This document shows positions 12,253-24,442 of a stretch of DNA of 64,000 nt, piece by piece. Source of the stretch: Brachionus koreanus (lineage: Eukaryota > Rotifera > Eurotatoria > Ploima > Brachionidae); contig PJRA01000412.1 of the NCBI GenBank assembly GCA_016987375.1, positions 2,138,809 to 2,202,808 on the forward strand. Direction: 5' to 3'. The notes beneath the pieces are model-generated. The model was not told the DNA's origin and did no database searches. It saw only the letters and a program-made list of their open reading frames with translations. A program made the translations under genes and the position numbers. Position 1 is the first letter of the stretch, and each line of letters begins with the position of its first letter.

Positions 12253-15200
12253 TTTTTTTTTCAATTTGCCAAGTTCTTGTTCAAAAATATAGCAATTAAT
12301 AATTAGTATTTAAAAAGAACTCATTCTTAAGTAGTTCTTGTAATCTAAAAAAAAAAATTCATTAGATAAAATTTAAACTAGACTGATATTGATTGATTTG
12401 AAATATTGTTTATGTGCTAAAATCAATAAATCAAATGAACAAATGAACAAATTTGGGCATATTTAAGCGGCATTTCTCATTTAGCATGAAGTCACATTCT
12501 TCAAATATAATTTACACATATATTAATCAATTTTGATTAAAATCTGTTAAAAAAAATAAAAGCATTTTAAATGAAAAATTGTTTTTGAAATTGCTTTAAC
12601 TTAGAGATATAGAGAGAAAACGATTTGCAATATAAATGAGAATTTTGTTCTAGTTGAACGAAACGGATGCTTGCAATCAAGTAAATTATGGGTAAAATTT
12701 TTATGAATGCAGACACAGTTTTTGATTGCCAAATTTATTTTTATTAAATTAAGAAAAAAGAATTCTTTCAATACAGGGAAACAAAATCTTGAGTATGAAT
12801 TTTTTAAAATACCAGTTTGACGAATAAACGCTTATTCTTTTTATAAAGGACTTTATAAAGGGGCACTTGTGAGTCTAGTCACCAAAAGAAAATGGTGATT
12901 ATTATTTCAAGTATCATGTTTTTTTAATCTCCAATTACAACTTTACATGAAAACCAAGTCCAAATAATAATTCTAAAATTACGCCCTTGGCTAATATAAA
13001 TTTAGCCGAAGCTAATAATGCTTGGTAATTGAACTGGTCGAAAATTTATTTTAGCAAACAGCTTACAAATTACCGTATTTTATTAAAGAAAACATTATCT
13101 GTGCCAACATATCTAGAGCATTGTGTTGCAAAGCGAAATTTTTCCTAAGTGTTAGCTTTTCTAAGTGCTTGGTAAATAAAATTCAATACAGACCGACTAA
13201 ATTGAGATAAGATAAGCTTTAAATCTAAAAGGCTAAACAAATCCTATTTTTAAAGTTTTACTTTCGTAATAATTAACTACATCATTAGGGTCTACTAATA
13301 TCTTAGTTAAGAAGTGATACAAAATACTATTTTTTTAATTTCAAACTAATTGATCTTTCAAGCTGCTCGTTTTTAATCAATAGTCTTAAAAATACCTATT
13401 TTACATTTTTAATTCAATTTTTTTCAAAAATGAATATACAAATTAAGCATTTAATAAAACATTCACTTAGCTTAAAGAAAAAAATTTGGATTTTTCTTTT
13501 AGTACTTATTTATATTACAAAATTAAATTAATAAAATTTTTATTCACTGAAAAAAAAAAACCTGCTAAGTTCATCGTTGTTTATAAATAAAAAAATCAAA
13601 AAATATAAAAGAATTGCTTAACTTTTTTATATCTTCGGAAAACAAGTTGATTTTTTTTTCAATATTTTTAAATTTATTTTGCAAATTAATATCAAAAATT
13701 TTTTTTTAACGCAAAACCCTTTAATTTCAAGATATAATTTGCTCGAGACAAAAAATATACGAATTTATTTTTATGAAAAAAAAATATTTCGGAATGTTAG
13801 ATTAGACTATATCAAAATTAAGACACTAACATAGTTGCATAAATTCTACTTTAAAGCTAAGCTAAGCATAGATTTTTGAAAATCATATGAACTTTCTAAA
13901 ATACTTAAAAAATATAAGGCTTCTTAAAGGTGAATTATTTACCAGAGGGGTTAGACTTTACGCTTAAGTTAAAGTCCAAGATTCTGATAAATGAGTTTCC
14001 TTAAGTGTTGAAAATAATAATAGATTAGCTCCTTCTACTGATCAATGAATAATGGTCTAACAAACTCATTTCAAATTTTGACTTATTGTAAAGGCTCAAA
14101 TAAATAAAATTGTCCGATTTATTTAAAAAAAAAATTTTTTAATGATCACAAGTCATTTAATTGAATGCTCGTGAAATTTAGATTTAAACCCTAATTTAAA
14201 ATGAAGTGACCGATCTAGACCTTATCTCGTAAAATGTGAATGATTAAATTTTTTTCTTTCAAAACGTCATTTATTTTGAATTTTAATCACCTAACTGAAC
14301 CAAAGTTATTTGAGACTTGAAAAATCAAATTTAAACAATAAATAAGTGCCTTAGGAATAAATATTTTCTCATTAAAATAGGCTACTATTTTTTATTTAAA
14401 AAAAATCGATTGATTGATGGATTCAATTTTTTAGAAATTCGATCTTTTTTTTTTCTTCAGCTAGGTCTATAATTAATTTGCTTTTTAGTCAAAAACTTGA
14501 AAAAAATTTAACCGAAGACTCAAATACATTTCAATGTGGAGGCATTCGGCAACAAATTTTTACCTCATTATTTGACTTTAGATAAATCAGTGTGAGATAA
14601 ACTTCTTATTCAAAAAAATTGATGAAAATTAAGAGAAAAAAATTTCATTCAACTATTTCGATTCTAAAATTGCATTAACACACGCCTTAGGATAGAAAAC
14701 TAATAAATTTTTTAAATAAACTAGCATTTCAAATTAATTTTGAAATGAAAAGGAAATTGTTTTTAAATAATCAATACGACAATAAGATTATTGATAAGAA
14801 AAAACTATCTTGCAATGTGCCTTAGGATGTATTTAGTTTTTTAAATCTTAAGATTACTGGTCTTATCAAGGAAGCATGATTAATGAATTAGTTTAAGCTG
14901 AAATAAAATCTCTAAAAAAAATAATTTATGTCTAAATAATTATGAATTTTGTCGCCACTATAAAACAAAATTCTAAGTAATTATCATTTATAATAGGCCA
15001 GTTTGTTTAACACTTGAATGTTTAACAATAAAACCGACATGGTTTTTTTTCTGTTTTTTAAAAATGAAAAAATCTAAATTGGTTTAATTTTTTTATTAAT
15101 CAACGACCTAGCTCAATATTTCATTAATAATTTTCTGCTTTCATAAATTATAATGAAAACTGGCTCTCATTTGTCTTCAATTATTATTTTATTATTTTAT

Positions 15201-18200
15201 ACCTATTTAATTTATCTGCAATAGAATATTAACTTTTACATGAAATTAAAACAATAATTAGAGCTAGCATTTAATTGATATTAAAGAAAAAATTACATAA
15301 AATTTAAATCCAATTTTCTCACTAATAATCAACCTAAGATTTGATCTTTTATTTGGTTAAAGCTTTTATTTCATTTTTTTTGTTGAGCATCAATTTTAAA
15401 AGTCTATGATAATTTGGTGTTTTTTTATGAATAGGAATTGGGTTACCTATAAATTTGCATTTATTACTCATAAGTGTAATCATTACCATAACTTTTGGTG
15501 TAGCAAAATCTATCGTACAACGACTAATTTGTTTTTGATTATCCTAAAATAAAAATATTCATAAATTAATATCAGTCTGGAAAATATCAAGTTTTGATTA
15601 AGACATCACATAATTAGAATTCAATTTTCTTTAGAAAAAATATATATGTTGAAAAAATACCAAATATGCAAAAAGCAATAACTTTTTATTCTTTAGAATT
15701 TCTTTACCTTCTAAATAAAAAACATTCTAAAAATACCGTGAGCCTTATTAATTGTTAAATGGTTAAATTTTGCCACAAAATCTTATAAAAACTTTCAATT
15801 GATAAAAATTGTTTATTAGTATATTTAAAGTTAAAAAATAGACTATTAAACTTGAAGTTTTTGAGGAGAATTGTTTAAAATATTGAGGTAATAAAAAATA
15901 AGAAATCTCGAGTTTGTTTGGCTTAAAATTCTTGAAGTTTTTATTTAACTAATATTCGAATAGACTTAAAATTACGCATATGTCTTAGAGAGCCTAGAAA
16001 ATGCGACTATAGAGTTTGTCTATTATCAGCATTTAGATTAAGGTTGGGTAATTGAAAAGCCTGCTGTTAAATTGATTAGAAAACTAAGATTTATCAATGA
16101 GAAAATGTCTTGCTATTTTATTCAAATTATAACTAAATACAAGATTTTCAGAAACAAAAAAATTGAACAGAATTGGACAAAGGAAATTTGATTCTTTTTA
16201 AAAACTTGTTATTAGATTACATAATATGTTTAAAAACATTCTTTTTGCCAAGATATTTAATATGATGTTGAATCTTAATCTACTTGTCAAAATAAAAAGA
16301 ATTAGTTTACGAATTATTTGAATTAAATATTCATTAAAAATTCAAATTTCATGAATGACTAAATTTAATAAACATTCAACCTAAATAAGATTTGTATCAT
16401 CTTTGAATTAAATTTTTATCTCAAAATTTTGACACACTTTTGGCTTTATATCTTTGAAGATTTACCAAGTTAATTAAAAAAAAGCTTCGATTTTCCCTGC
16501 TACCTTTGCTTTGATCTCTCATCCGGATTTCCTAGGTCAGTCGATTCTTTTTAATTAATAAAAAAAACAAAAGGCAATAAAATGTTTTTTACTAGTAATT
16601 TAAAATTATTAAAAAGAGAAAAAATTACGTTTCTAGTAAAATAATCTTTTGAAATTTAAGTAATTATATATTTGAGTTTATTTTTCAAATTCAAATACGT
16701 AAAATCAACTAAATTGTTATTAAACAGAAAATTTATTTTTAAAGGCTATGTAACAAAAAATCGATTTCTCAAATAATATATGCTTGATGAATCCTAATCT
16801 TATCTAGAAAAGCTTTTAATTTAGAAAATTTAAAATTTAATAAATTATTTGTTACAAAATATTTTGAATTAATCTGATTAGCATTATCTTCGAAATCAAT
16901 TTAAAAAACAGCTGCTGATATATTAAAATTGCGCCTCAAATAAAATGAATGATTATAATTTTTTCGCAGTTTAATTAATTTCCAAAACGAAAAAAAATCG
17001 TTGAATTATTCAGGTTAAATGAAAAATTATTCATTTACACAAATTTGAAATCTCAGGCTTACATTCTTACATTAAAAGCGGTCGTCTTAAAGTAATCCTG
17101 GAATCGTTAAAAAACTATTTACTTTAATGAAAAATCGGATGTGATTAAAATTTGAAAATAAGAATTTTCAGTTGAGAATTAAATTAAGAATGGGTTTCAA
17201 CACTTTTAAATTTATTTTGGGTCTATTCATCATAAGAAAGAAGCACACACAATAGCTGATTTTTTCAATTAAACATTTTTTGTTTTAAAAACTAACCGTA
17301 ACCATTTCTAGGTAATCTAACTGGCAAAAATAAAAGCTTTAAAATCCAAATTTTATATTTTTTTAGACTATCAGTATTTTTGCCAAAAATAGTGTTAGAA
17401 AATAAATGTTTATAAATGTTAATATTATGTTTGCTGTTTAACTATTTGACTATAGACAAATTACTTGAAATGATCTGATTAAATATTTAAATTTATATTT
17501 TTCTTTAAAATAAAAATTCCGAAATAAATATTCCGAAAAAATCTTAAATTTCAATATCAATTCAACTTAAAAAAATATATAAAAACTAGTTAAATTTGTG
17601 CATTTTTAATAGTAGTATAATTAAATTAAATGATATCAACAATCTTATGAATATTCTCCAAAATAATGTCAAAATACACCTGAATAATTTAAATTTTTGA
17701 ATTTGTTATTTTGTTTGCCGTTTAAAAAAAACTTCTACTTGAAATTTCTAGATTTTTTAGAACTAATAATTTAGCTTTTTCGATTAAATTAGTTATTGAA
17801 AAATAATTTCGTTGAGTTTGAAAATTATAATTTAGAAAAAACAAAAGATTAATTTTTAACATCAGAGTTTTTGAATTAAAAAATTTAAATCACAAAAATA
17901 AACACAAGTGGATGCATTCGATATTTTTCGAGACATTTTGAGAACTGAAAATTTTTGAATCATTTGATGATTTATTGAAAATCTTGTTCTTGATCTGAGA
18001 AACTCTACTTCTTTACAAGTAGTTTTAGATATATTTGATTATCTAATCTTAGTATTATAAATTTTAATTCACATTCTATAAATATTTGAAATCAGAGCTC
18101 AGCTATGCTTTTTTATTTTGAAATACTAATGATATTTAAGAGTTAATTATATATCTAATATTTTAAAATGTTGACAAGAGATTGGTTCTCGAAAAATAGA

Positions 18201-19777
18201 ACAAATTAGTCCAATTTATCATTTTTTTTCAATATCTTAAAGAATTAGCTTTAATTATCTTCAATTTTAGTCTCATTATTTAACAGATTATTTTTTTTAC
18301 TTTAGTAAATTTTATTTTCATTCTAGACTTAGGCATTAATTTTTAAAAGACTTAATCAATTAAGAGACTTGCTCTAAGTTCGTTTTCATTTTTTAGGCTT
18401 TAATCTAAACTAATTGAAAAAATCTTTTTAGAAGTATTTGAAGATTAAGGCAATAAATTTTGGTGTTATTTTAATTCAATTTATTTTCATTTCAAAGAGT
18501 ATCTTAAAGGCTAAGCTATGATGCCTAAAAAATTTAAGTAAAATATTTAAGATTAAAAAATCATCAATTTTTCCCTTGTTTTTTTTAATGTTTCAGTATT
18601 TTTTTTAATGATTAAGGCTCTATGAAACTTTATGGTTTTCAGGTTAAACAAATAAAAATTTGGTCATTTGTTTTTATTTTGAATATATTTTGAATAGCTA
18701 AGAGAATAAAAAAACTTTAGCTTTATCCATCATCTTAAATTTAACGAAAAAGACGAAAATTTTCTCAAAACAGATTTAGGCTAATTTATGCTAAAAATTA
18801 CTTTTTAAATTTGTTGCTCAAATAAATAAATAAAATATTTTGAAAGCCTTCTTAACAAGTTTAATTCGTAATCAAAAAAATTTGTATGAAATCAAAGATA
18901 TATGTGAAACAAAAATTATTGAAAATTAAGTATTTTTGATCCGGAAATATATTTTTCAGGAGTTAAAAGCAATTTAAATCTACTTAAAAGAATTATTTAA
19001 ATAAACATATTTGAATAAGCTTGGCTTAAAATTTCCTTACTATTTTTCAAACAAATCATATTTTTAAATAATTAGAATATATTTTTTAAAAATTTTCAAA
19101 AAATAAAAAACTTAAATAAACGATAAACAAATTAATATTGGCTTGAAATAATTTTATATTAAGCTGTTAAATTGCGGGTATATATAATCTTTTAATGGAA
19201 AAGGCAAACTATTTCTGATTTTCGATTCACTACTCTATGTTTTTAATAATTAATTTAAAATTTTTATCTTTTAGTTAAAAATTTTTTAAATTTCTTATGA
19301 ATTAACAAAATCATTTAAATTAAAGCATTATAATTAATGTGATAGTTCAAAAATTTTATCATAAATATCTAAAAACAATGATCTGAACTATATTTATTAA
19401 TACTGAATTAACCCAAGCAAAAATAACTTATCATTATTTAGTTATTTAGTCTTATTCAGTTAAAAGTATTAATTTATAATTGAATACTATTTTACAGTCT
19501 AAGGCTTTTCTGCAATATTTAAAAATTTGTTTATCAAAAATTTTAGAGTTCATTTAAATTATTTAAGCAATTAAAATAAAACTTCATTTTATACTATATC
19601 TAAATTTTCAACTGCAAAACATATTTTATTTGAAAAAGAGTGATGTTTTTTGATAATTCAAGTTAGATTAAAAATGCAAAAATTATTCTCATATAAAATG
19701 TACATACTACTTAATAATATAAAAATTTTAATAAATTATTTAAATCAAATATTTTGAAATATTCATTTAAAGCCTAA
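12253..19777. other. Gene-poor AT-rich stretch
   Basis: About 7.5 kb with no recognisable gene. Frames are short and of low-complexity composition. One minus-strand stretch (15356-15544) looks more like an exon and is listed separately. Upstream promoters of the GTPase (left, minus) and RAB3GAP1 (right, plus) must lie at the two ends. Confidence 0.5.
15356..15544 (-). other. Possible orphan terminal exon
   Basis: On the minus strand a polypyrimidine/AG acceptor-like sequence ends at 15545 and is followed by an open frame of about 62 codons to a TAA at 15356. The residue composition is more balanced than in the surrounding DNA (for example CTIDFATPKVMVMITLMSNK). It could be the last exon of an unannotated minus-strand gene. 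I found no convincing partner exon upstream and recognise no family, so this may be chance. Confidence 0.2.
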
Positions 19778-22700
19778 ATGCCTTCCACTAAGAAAGCTAA
19801 TGCCGAAGATTCTGAAGACCATGAAATATTTGATATAAATGATTTTACTACTGCTTCGGACTGGGAGCGATTCATAGTTCAAATAGAGGAAATTATCACA
19901 GAGTGGAAACTCAATTCAACCCCATCTGAAGACTCATCTGATCTTCATAAAGATGTAAATCTTTTGGTTTAATTTTGACCGAGCATAATGTTATTTTTAA
20001 AGCTAAATTTTGAAAATGGTCAATGGGAACAAAAATCAGAAACAATTCAATTTGCTGAAGAAATTTCGTTTACTCTTACGTATTACTATTTGACACCAAA
20101 AAACATCCAAGACATTAATTCAAAAAAGAATGAAACCTCTGAAGTAAGCAAAAGTGATTCAGTTGACTTTGATTCAACTGCTTTTTCAACCATAAAACAA
20201 ACAAGTAACAATGATAATAATTCAGTCAGTATTGTTAATTTGCCACCAAAATCTATGGCTGACTTACTGAATAAAACAAATGATTTTCAAAATGTCACTT
20301 CGAGTCAATTCAATACGCCATCAGTAGCCTACTTTTATGGTCTTTGTAGGTTTTTAGTTATTTCTCCAACAAGATGTAATAATTTTATTGATACTGAAAG
20401 TCGAGCAAATGTAATTTTAAGTTCAATATCAATAGCAATAAATAATACTGGATGGTATGAAGAATTAGAAAATAATTTTTTTATTTTTTATTATTTTTCA
20501 GCTTGGTTCCAATATTTGTCCAAGTAAATATGATCGAAAGAGACATGTATTTAGGTCTATGCGAAGGAAGTGCACTAAAAACACATTTTCAAACTGTTCA
20601 CTTTAGATATACTCCACCCCAGTATTCTTTTTTGCCAGGTTTATTAGAAATTTTCAAATCCAAAATTGTAAATATTGTAATTGTAATTAAATAAGCAATC
20701 ATATATTTTTATTTTCAAGGGAAATCATTTGAATGAATCGTCTTATTTGATATCTGTATCAGTTCGTTTTACTTATTTGATTCAAGAATTGGATGAAATG
20801 AGGGAATCAAAACGAGTTCTAATCAAAGATAAATCAATACAAGATATTGATATAGTTGATGATAGACTTGAAGATATTTATCCAGATATAAAAAATTTAC
20901 CATTTGGTTCTGATCAAGAGTGCATTGAGTAAGTATTTTTTATTTTGAAAAAGTGTTCAAAAAATCAAATTAATAGAGAAAAAAACAAGTTTTGATATTA
21001 ATAAATTGGTTCAAATTGTATTATAATTTTATTATAAAGAGGTTAAATTTTTTTTCTCTCATTAATATTAATGACGAAATTTAAAATTTTTGCTTATTTA
21101 TTTTGGGTTTGGGTAATTATGTGACCCACTGTTCACATATTTTGTGACCTTAAATTATGTGAACAAAAAATAAATTAAAAAAATTTTGTGACCAAGATAA
21201 TGTGGCCCGAGACTATTTTATTATTTAAAAAAAAAAAGCTTAATGAATATTTAAATTTGTCATTTAACTTCTCAATATCCATATGTTTTTTTGTTTGATG
21301 AACCCTTAGATATTGTAGTTATTGTTTTTTCCATTCAGTGATCTTAACAGTTTGTAATTTTCAGCAAATTTTACTAAACATAATTATGTGATCAAACGAA
21401 AAATTTTGTGACCCTAAGATTTTTTTTCTTTATTTTTTGTTCACATAATTTTAGGTCACAAAGCATGTGAACAGATCGGGTCACATAATACGAGAAAAGA
21501 TTTAGGTCAATTTGTGAACGGTGGGTCACAAATTACCCAGACCAAACCCTTTATTTTCCAAGTTGAAGTTAATGATCATATTTCTATGATCATGGTCAAA
21601 AATTGTTGCTAAATATAAATATTTTATTCTAATCTTAATTTAAAAAGAATTTGATTCTAAATTTTAAAAAAATATTATATTTTTGAACAAGTTTAATAAA
21701 AAATATGTAAAAAAAAATTGAGCGATTATGATTCTTATTTAAATCTTATTTCTTTTTTTTAAGGTCCATATATTTGGCATGTATTTGGTCTAACTTATCA
21801 GAGGACATAATAGTCGATAGTGAATCTTATAATGATCTGAATCCACAGCATTCTAACCACTGGTGTATCACAATAAATAACATTTTAGACAAATGCGAAT
21901 ATAAATTGAGTAATTGTTTAAACCAGTATTTAAATGAGTTGAAAAAGACCATAACTGTAAATCAGCTTATCGGTCAAGCTAACTCGAATTCAAGCCATGA
22001 TTTGAATGCAGAAGAATTAAAGCTAAAGTCTTTACAAAAATTAACAAGCAGTGGTTCGGCAGCTCGAAAACTTGATCAAATGTACAGTATGGGCTCCAAT
22101 ATTGTAGAAAAAGCAACAAATAAGATGAGAATATTGAATATAAATGATACAATTTTACCAATAGATAAAGGATTTTTAGATTTCATAATGGACGTAATAC
22201 ATTAAGAAATTTAATCTTAATCCTAATTTTAAGAAGCCAAATTTTTTTTAGTATTTATTCCCGGACGCAAATTTAAGGCAATCAAATGTCTCATCAAATC
22301 AAGTGATCAATAAAGTTGATTCAAGCGATGATTTTTTTTTCAAAAAAATGTCCTTATTGAAAGCATCTTCGTTGAAAAATGATGGGTTACTTAACAAATT
22401 TGTGATTTGTCTTAATTTGATAAATCAATTAGGAAAATCAGCCGCTTTGGCACAGTTATGGCAAGAGTTCGTGCTTGAATTAAGATATAGATATGATTCT
22501 GCTGTTTTGATACCGGGGCTTGAAGGTGATTTGAAGAAAGTTCAAAGCGAAGATTCAATGAAAGCCCCAGATTTATCTCGATGCCTGTTGCATCAAAAAA
22601 TTCAAATGCTCAATTGCTGCATTAAAAAAAAACTTGAACGTCAACAAATAGAAAAAGAAATTGAGCAGCAAATTGAAACTGAATGTCCGAAAAACAATTC

Positions 22701-24256
22701 AGATGAGGATGAGTTCTTTGATTGTGAGGATGAACAACCTGTGATAGCTGAAGGTCGTTTTAAACAGTTCGGGGAGCTCACATTGCTAAGAAAACCTTCT
22801 GAACCTTTATATGTGCCTAAAACACAAGTAATAAATAGGTTTTAAAAATAAAGTAATTTAGACAAAATTTTTGCTTAGGAACCAGCTCCAATGACTGAAG
22901 ACATGCTAGAACAGCATGCTTCTGTTCTGTTAAACTTAGGCAATAATGATGACGCTTCACTTCTTAGAGCTAAGATACAAAGTGCTTCGCTTCTATCAGA
23001 TATGCAGGCATTCAAAGCAGCTAATCCTGGATGCGTTCTTGAAGACTTTGTCAGGTGGTACTCGCCAAGAGACTGGGTTCAGGTCGAAATCAAAGAAACT
23101 GATTCTGATTCAAATGAAGAAAAAATTACAAAAAAATATGATCTGAGTAATAGAATGAAAATACCGGGAAATATGTGGGTTGAAGTATGGGAAAATGCAA
23201 AATCAGTACCTGTGCGAAGACAAAAGCGTTTGTTTGACGATACGAAAGAGGCCGAACAGGTAAAATAGACTTTTGTTTTTTTTTAATTAAACAAATAAAA
23301 AGATTTTATTTTGCGGATAAAAAGCAAATTTTAAGAATTCTTTTTATCATTTCTCCTGTAAATAAATCATAAAAATAAAAAATATTCAATTTTAATCAAA
23401 TTTTAAAGTCATTATTTATTATTATAAATATTTAGATTTTTGAATGGCTAAATTCATTGAGCATTGGACAGATAATTGAACATACTCTACCAATTATTTT
23501 TTATTCAAGCATCTATACTTGCTACGCAGAAGCTTTTAACTTGGAACTATCATCCATTACAGAACCAATTTTCGAAGCAATGATCGACAAAGCTATTAAA
23601 ATTACAAGAAACAACGATACCAACAAGTATCAAGTACGTTAAAATTTTATAAATTTTTCATTTGTAATAAAAATTTTAATCTTTTTAGGATTTGGTCAAT
23701 TATATAAAATCTTTTGAGCAAATTGTGACATTGATGAAATCACTAAATGCAAAATTTAAAAATAGAAAATCTAAGATTGCCAATGCAGATGTAAAAATAA
23801 ATTAATTTAATTTTTTTTTTATGTTTAATCCTATTTATTTAGATGGAAGAAGTAGAAAATTTTTTAAAAGAATTATTAAAACAATCACTTGATCAAGAGT
23901 TTTGTCAAATAAACATAAAAAACGGTGCGCACAGTGTAATTGGCTTGTTAATATCAAGACTTTGTAGAAAAAAGAACTCAATTAGAAAACCAAAAATCAG
24001 TCGCTATTTGAATGAATATCAATCAATAAAAAGTTCTATTGATGTATCAGAGGACGAAGAAGACGAAGATGCTAACAACATGAATAACGTGCTTCTTCCA
24101 TTTGAGAAACCATTTCAAAGGGAATACATTTTACGCTCATCTGTCCCAAGACCAGCACCTTATTCGAGGCAAAGTCCTCAAAGAATGTACTGCCGAATTA
24201 ACAATATCGAATTCAAGCTCGCTGGTGCTTTTACTGAAGACACGATGTTTTTTTAA
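19778..24256 (+). CDS. RAB3GAP1: RAB3 GTPase-activating protein catalytic subunit
   Basis: Ten exons: 19778..19954, 20003..20454, 20502..20667, 20720..20928, 21764..22193, 22252..22827, 22879..23259, 23436..23633, 23689..23790, 23843..24256. The product is 1034 residues (human about 980). Family blocks appear in order: DITTASDWERF-like start (DINDFTTASDWERFI), SSISIAINNTG, LPGLLEIFKSKI, LAQLWQEFVLELRYR, CLLHQKIQMLNCCI, EPAPMTEDMLEQ, AFKAANPGCVLEDFVRWYSPRDW, MKIPGNMWVEVWE, RRQKRLFDDT, and the C-terminal SVPRPAPYSRQSPQRMY. RAB3GAP1 pairs with RAB3GAP2 to inactivate RAB3 in exocytosis and acts as RAB18 GEF at the ER. The Arg in the LFDDT/RQKR region expected for catalysis is present. All introns are 46-176 bp except intron 4 (835 bp), which holds a MITE. 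The aldo-keto reductase starts 186 bp downstream on the same strand. Confidence 0.95.
21105..21549. mobile_element. MITE with 8-bp target duplication (hAT-type candidate)
   Basis: Inside RAB3GAP1 intron 4. The outer ends are inverted repeats: GGGTTTGGGTAATTATGTGA on the left and, as reverse complement, GGGTTTGGTCTGGGTAATTT on the right, differing by a short indel and then continuing GTGACCCAC. The inverted similarity extends far inward. The element is flanked on both sides, directly adjacent, by TTTATTTT (21097-21104 and 21550-21557), an 8-bp target duplication as made by hAT transposases. The flanks are AT-rich, so a chance match is not excluded. The interior repeats GTGACC/GGTCAC and GTTCAC/GTGAAC many times. 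No coding capacity. Confidence 0.7.
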
Positions 24257-24295
24257 AAATCAGTTTTTAAATTTAATCAAATTATTATTTTTTTG

Positions 24296-24301
24296 AAATA
24301 A
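24296..24301 (+). terminator. Candidate polyadenylation signal of RAB3GAP1
   Basis: AATAAA about 40 bp after the RAB3GAP1 stop codon. Chance occurrence is possible in such AT-rich DNA. Confidence 0.35.
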
Positions 24302-24442
24302 AATTTTAAAAATAAAATTTCATATTTAAACTCGTTTATTGATAATGAAATTAAAATCATTAATTAAAATTTCATTGTTTGAAATTTTCAAGTAAACTTT
24401 TATTATTTGATAGATTAATCTACAAGCAAAATTCATTATAAG

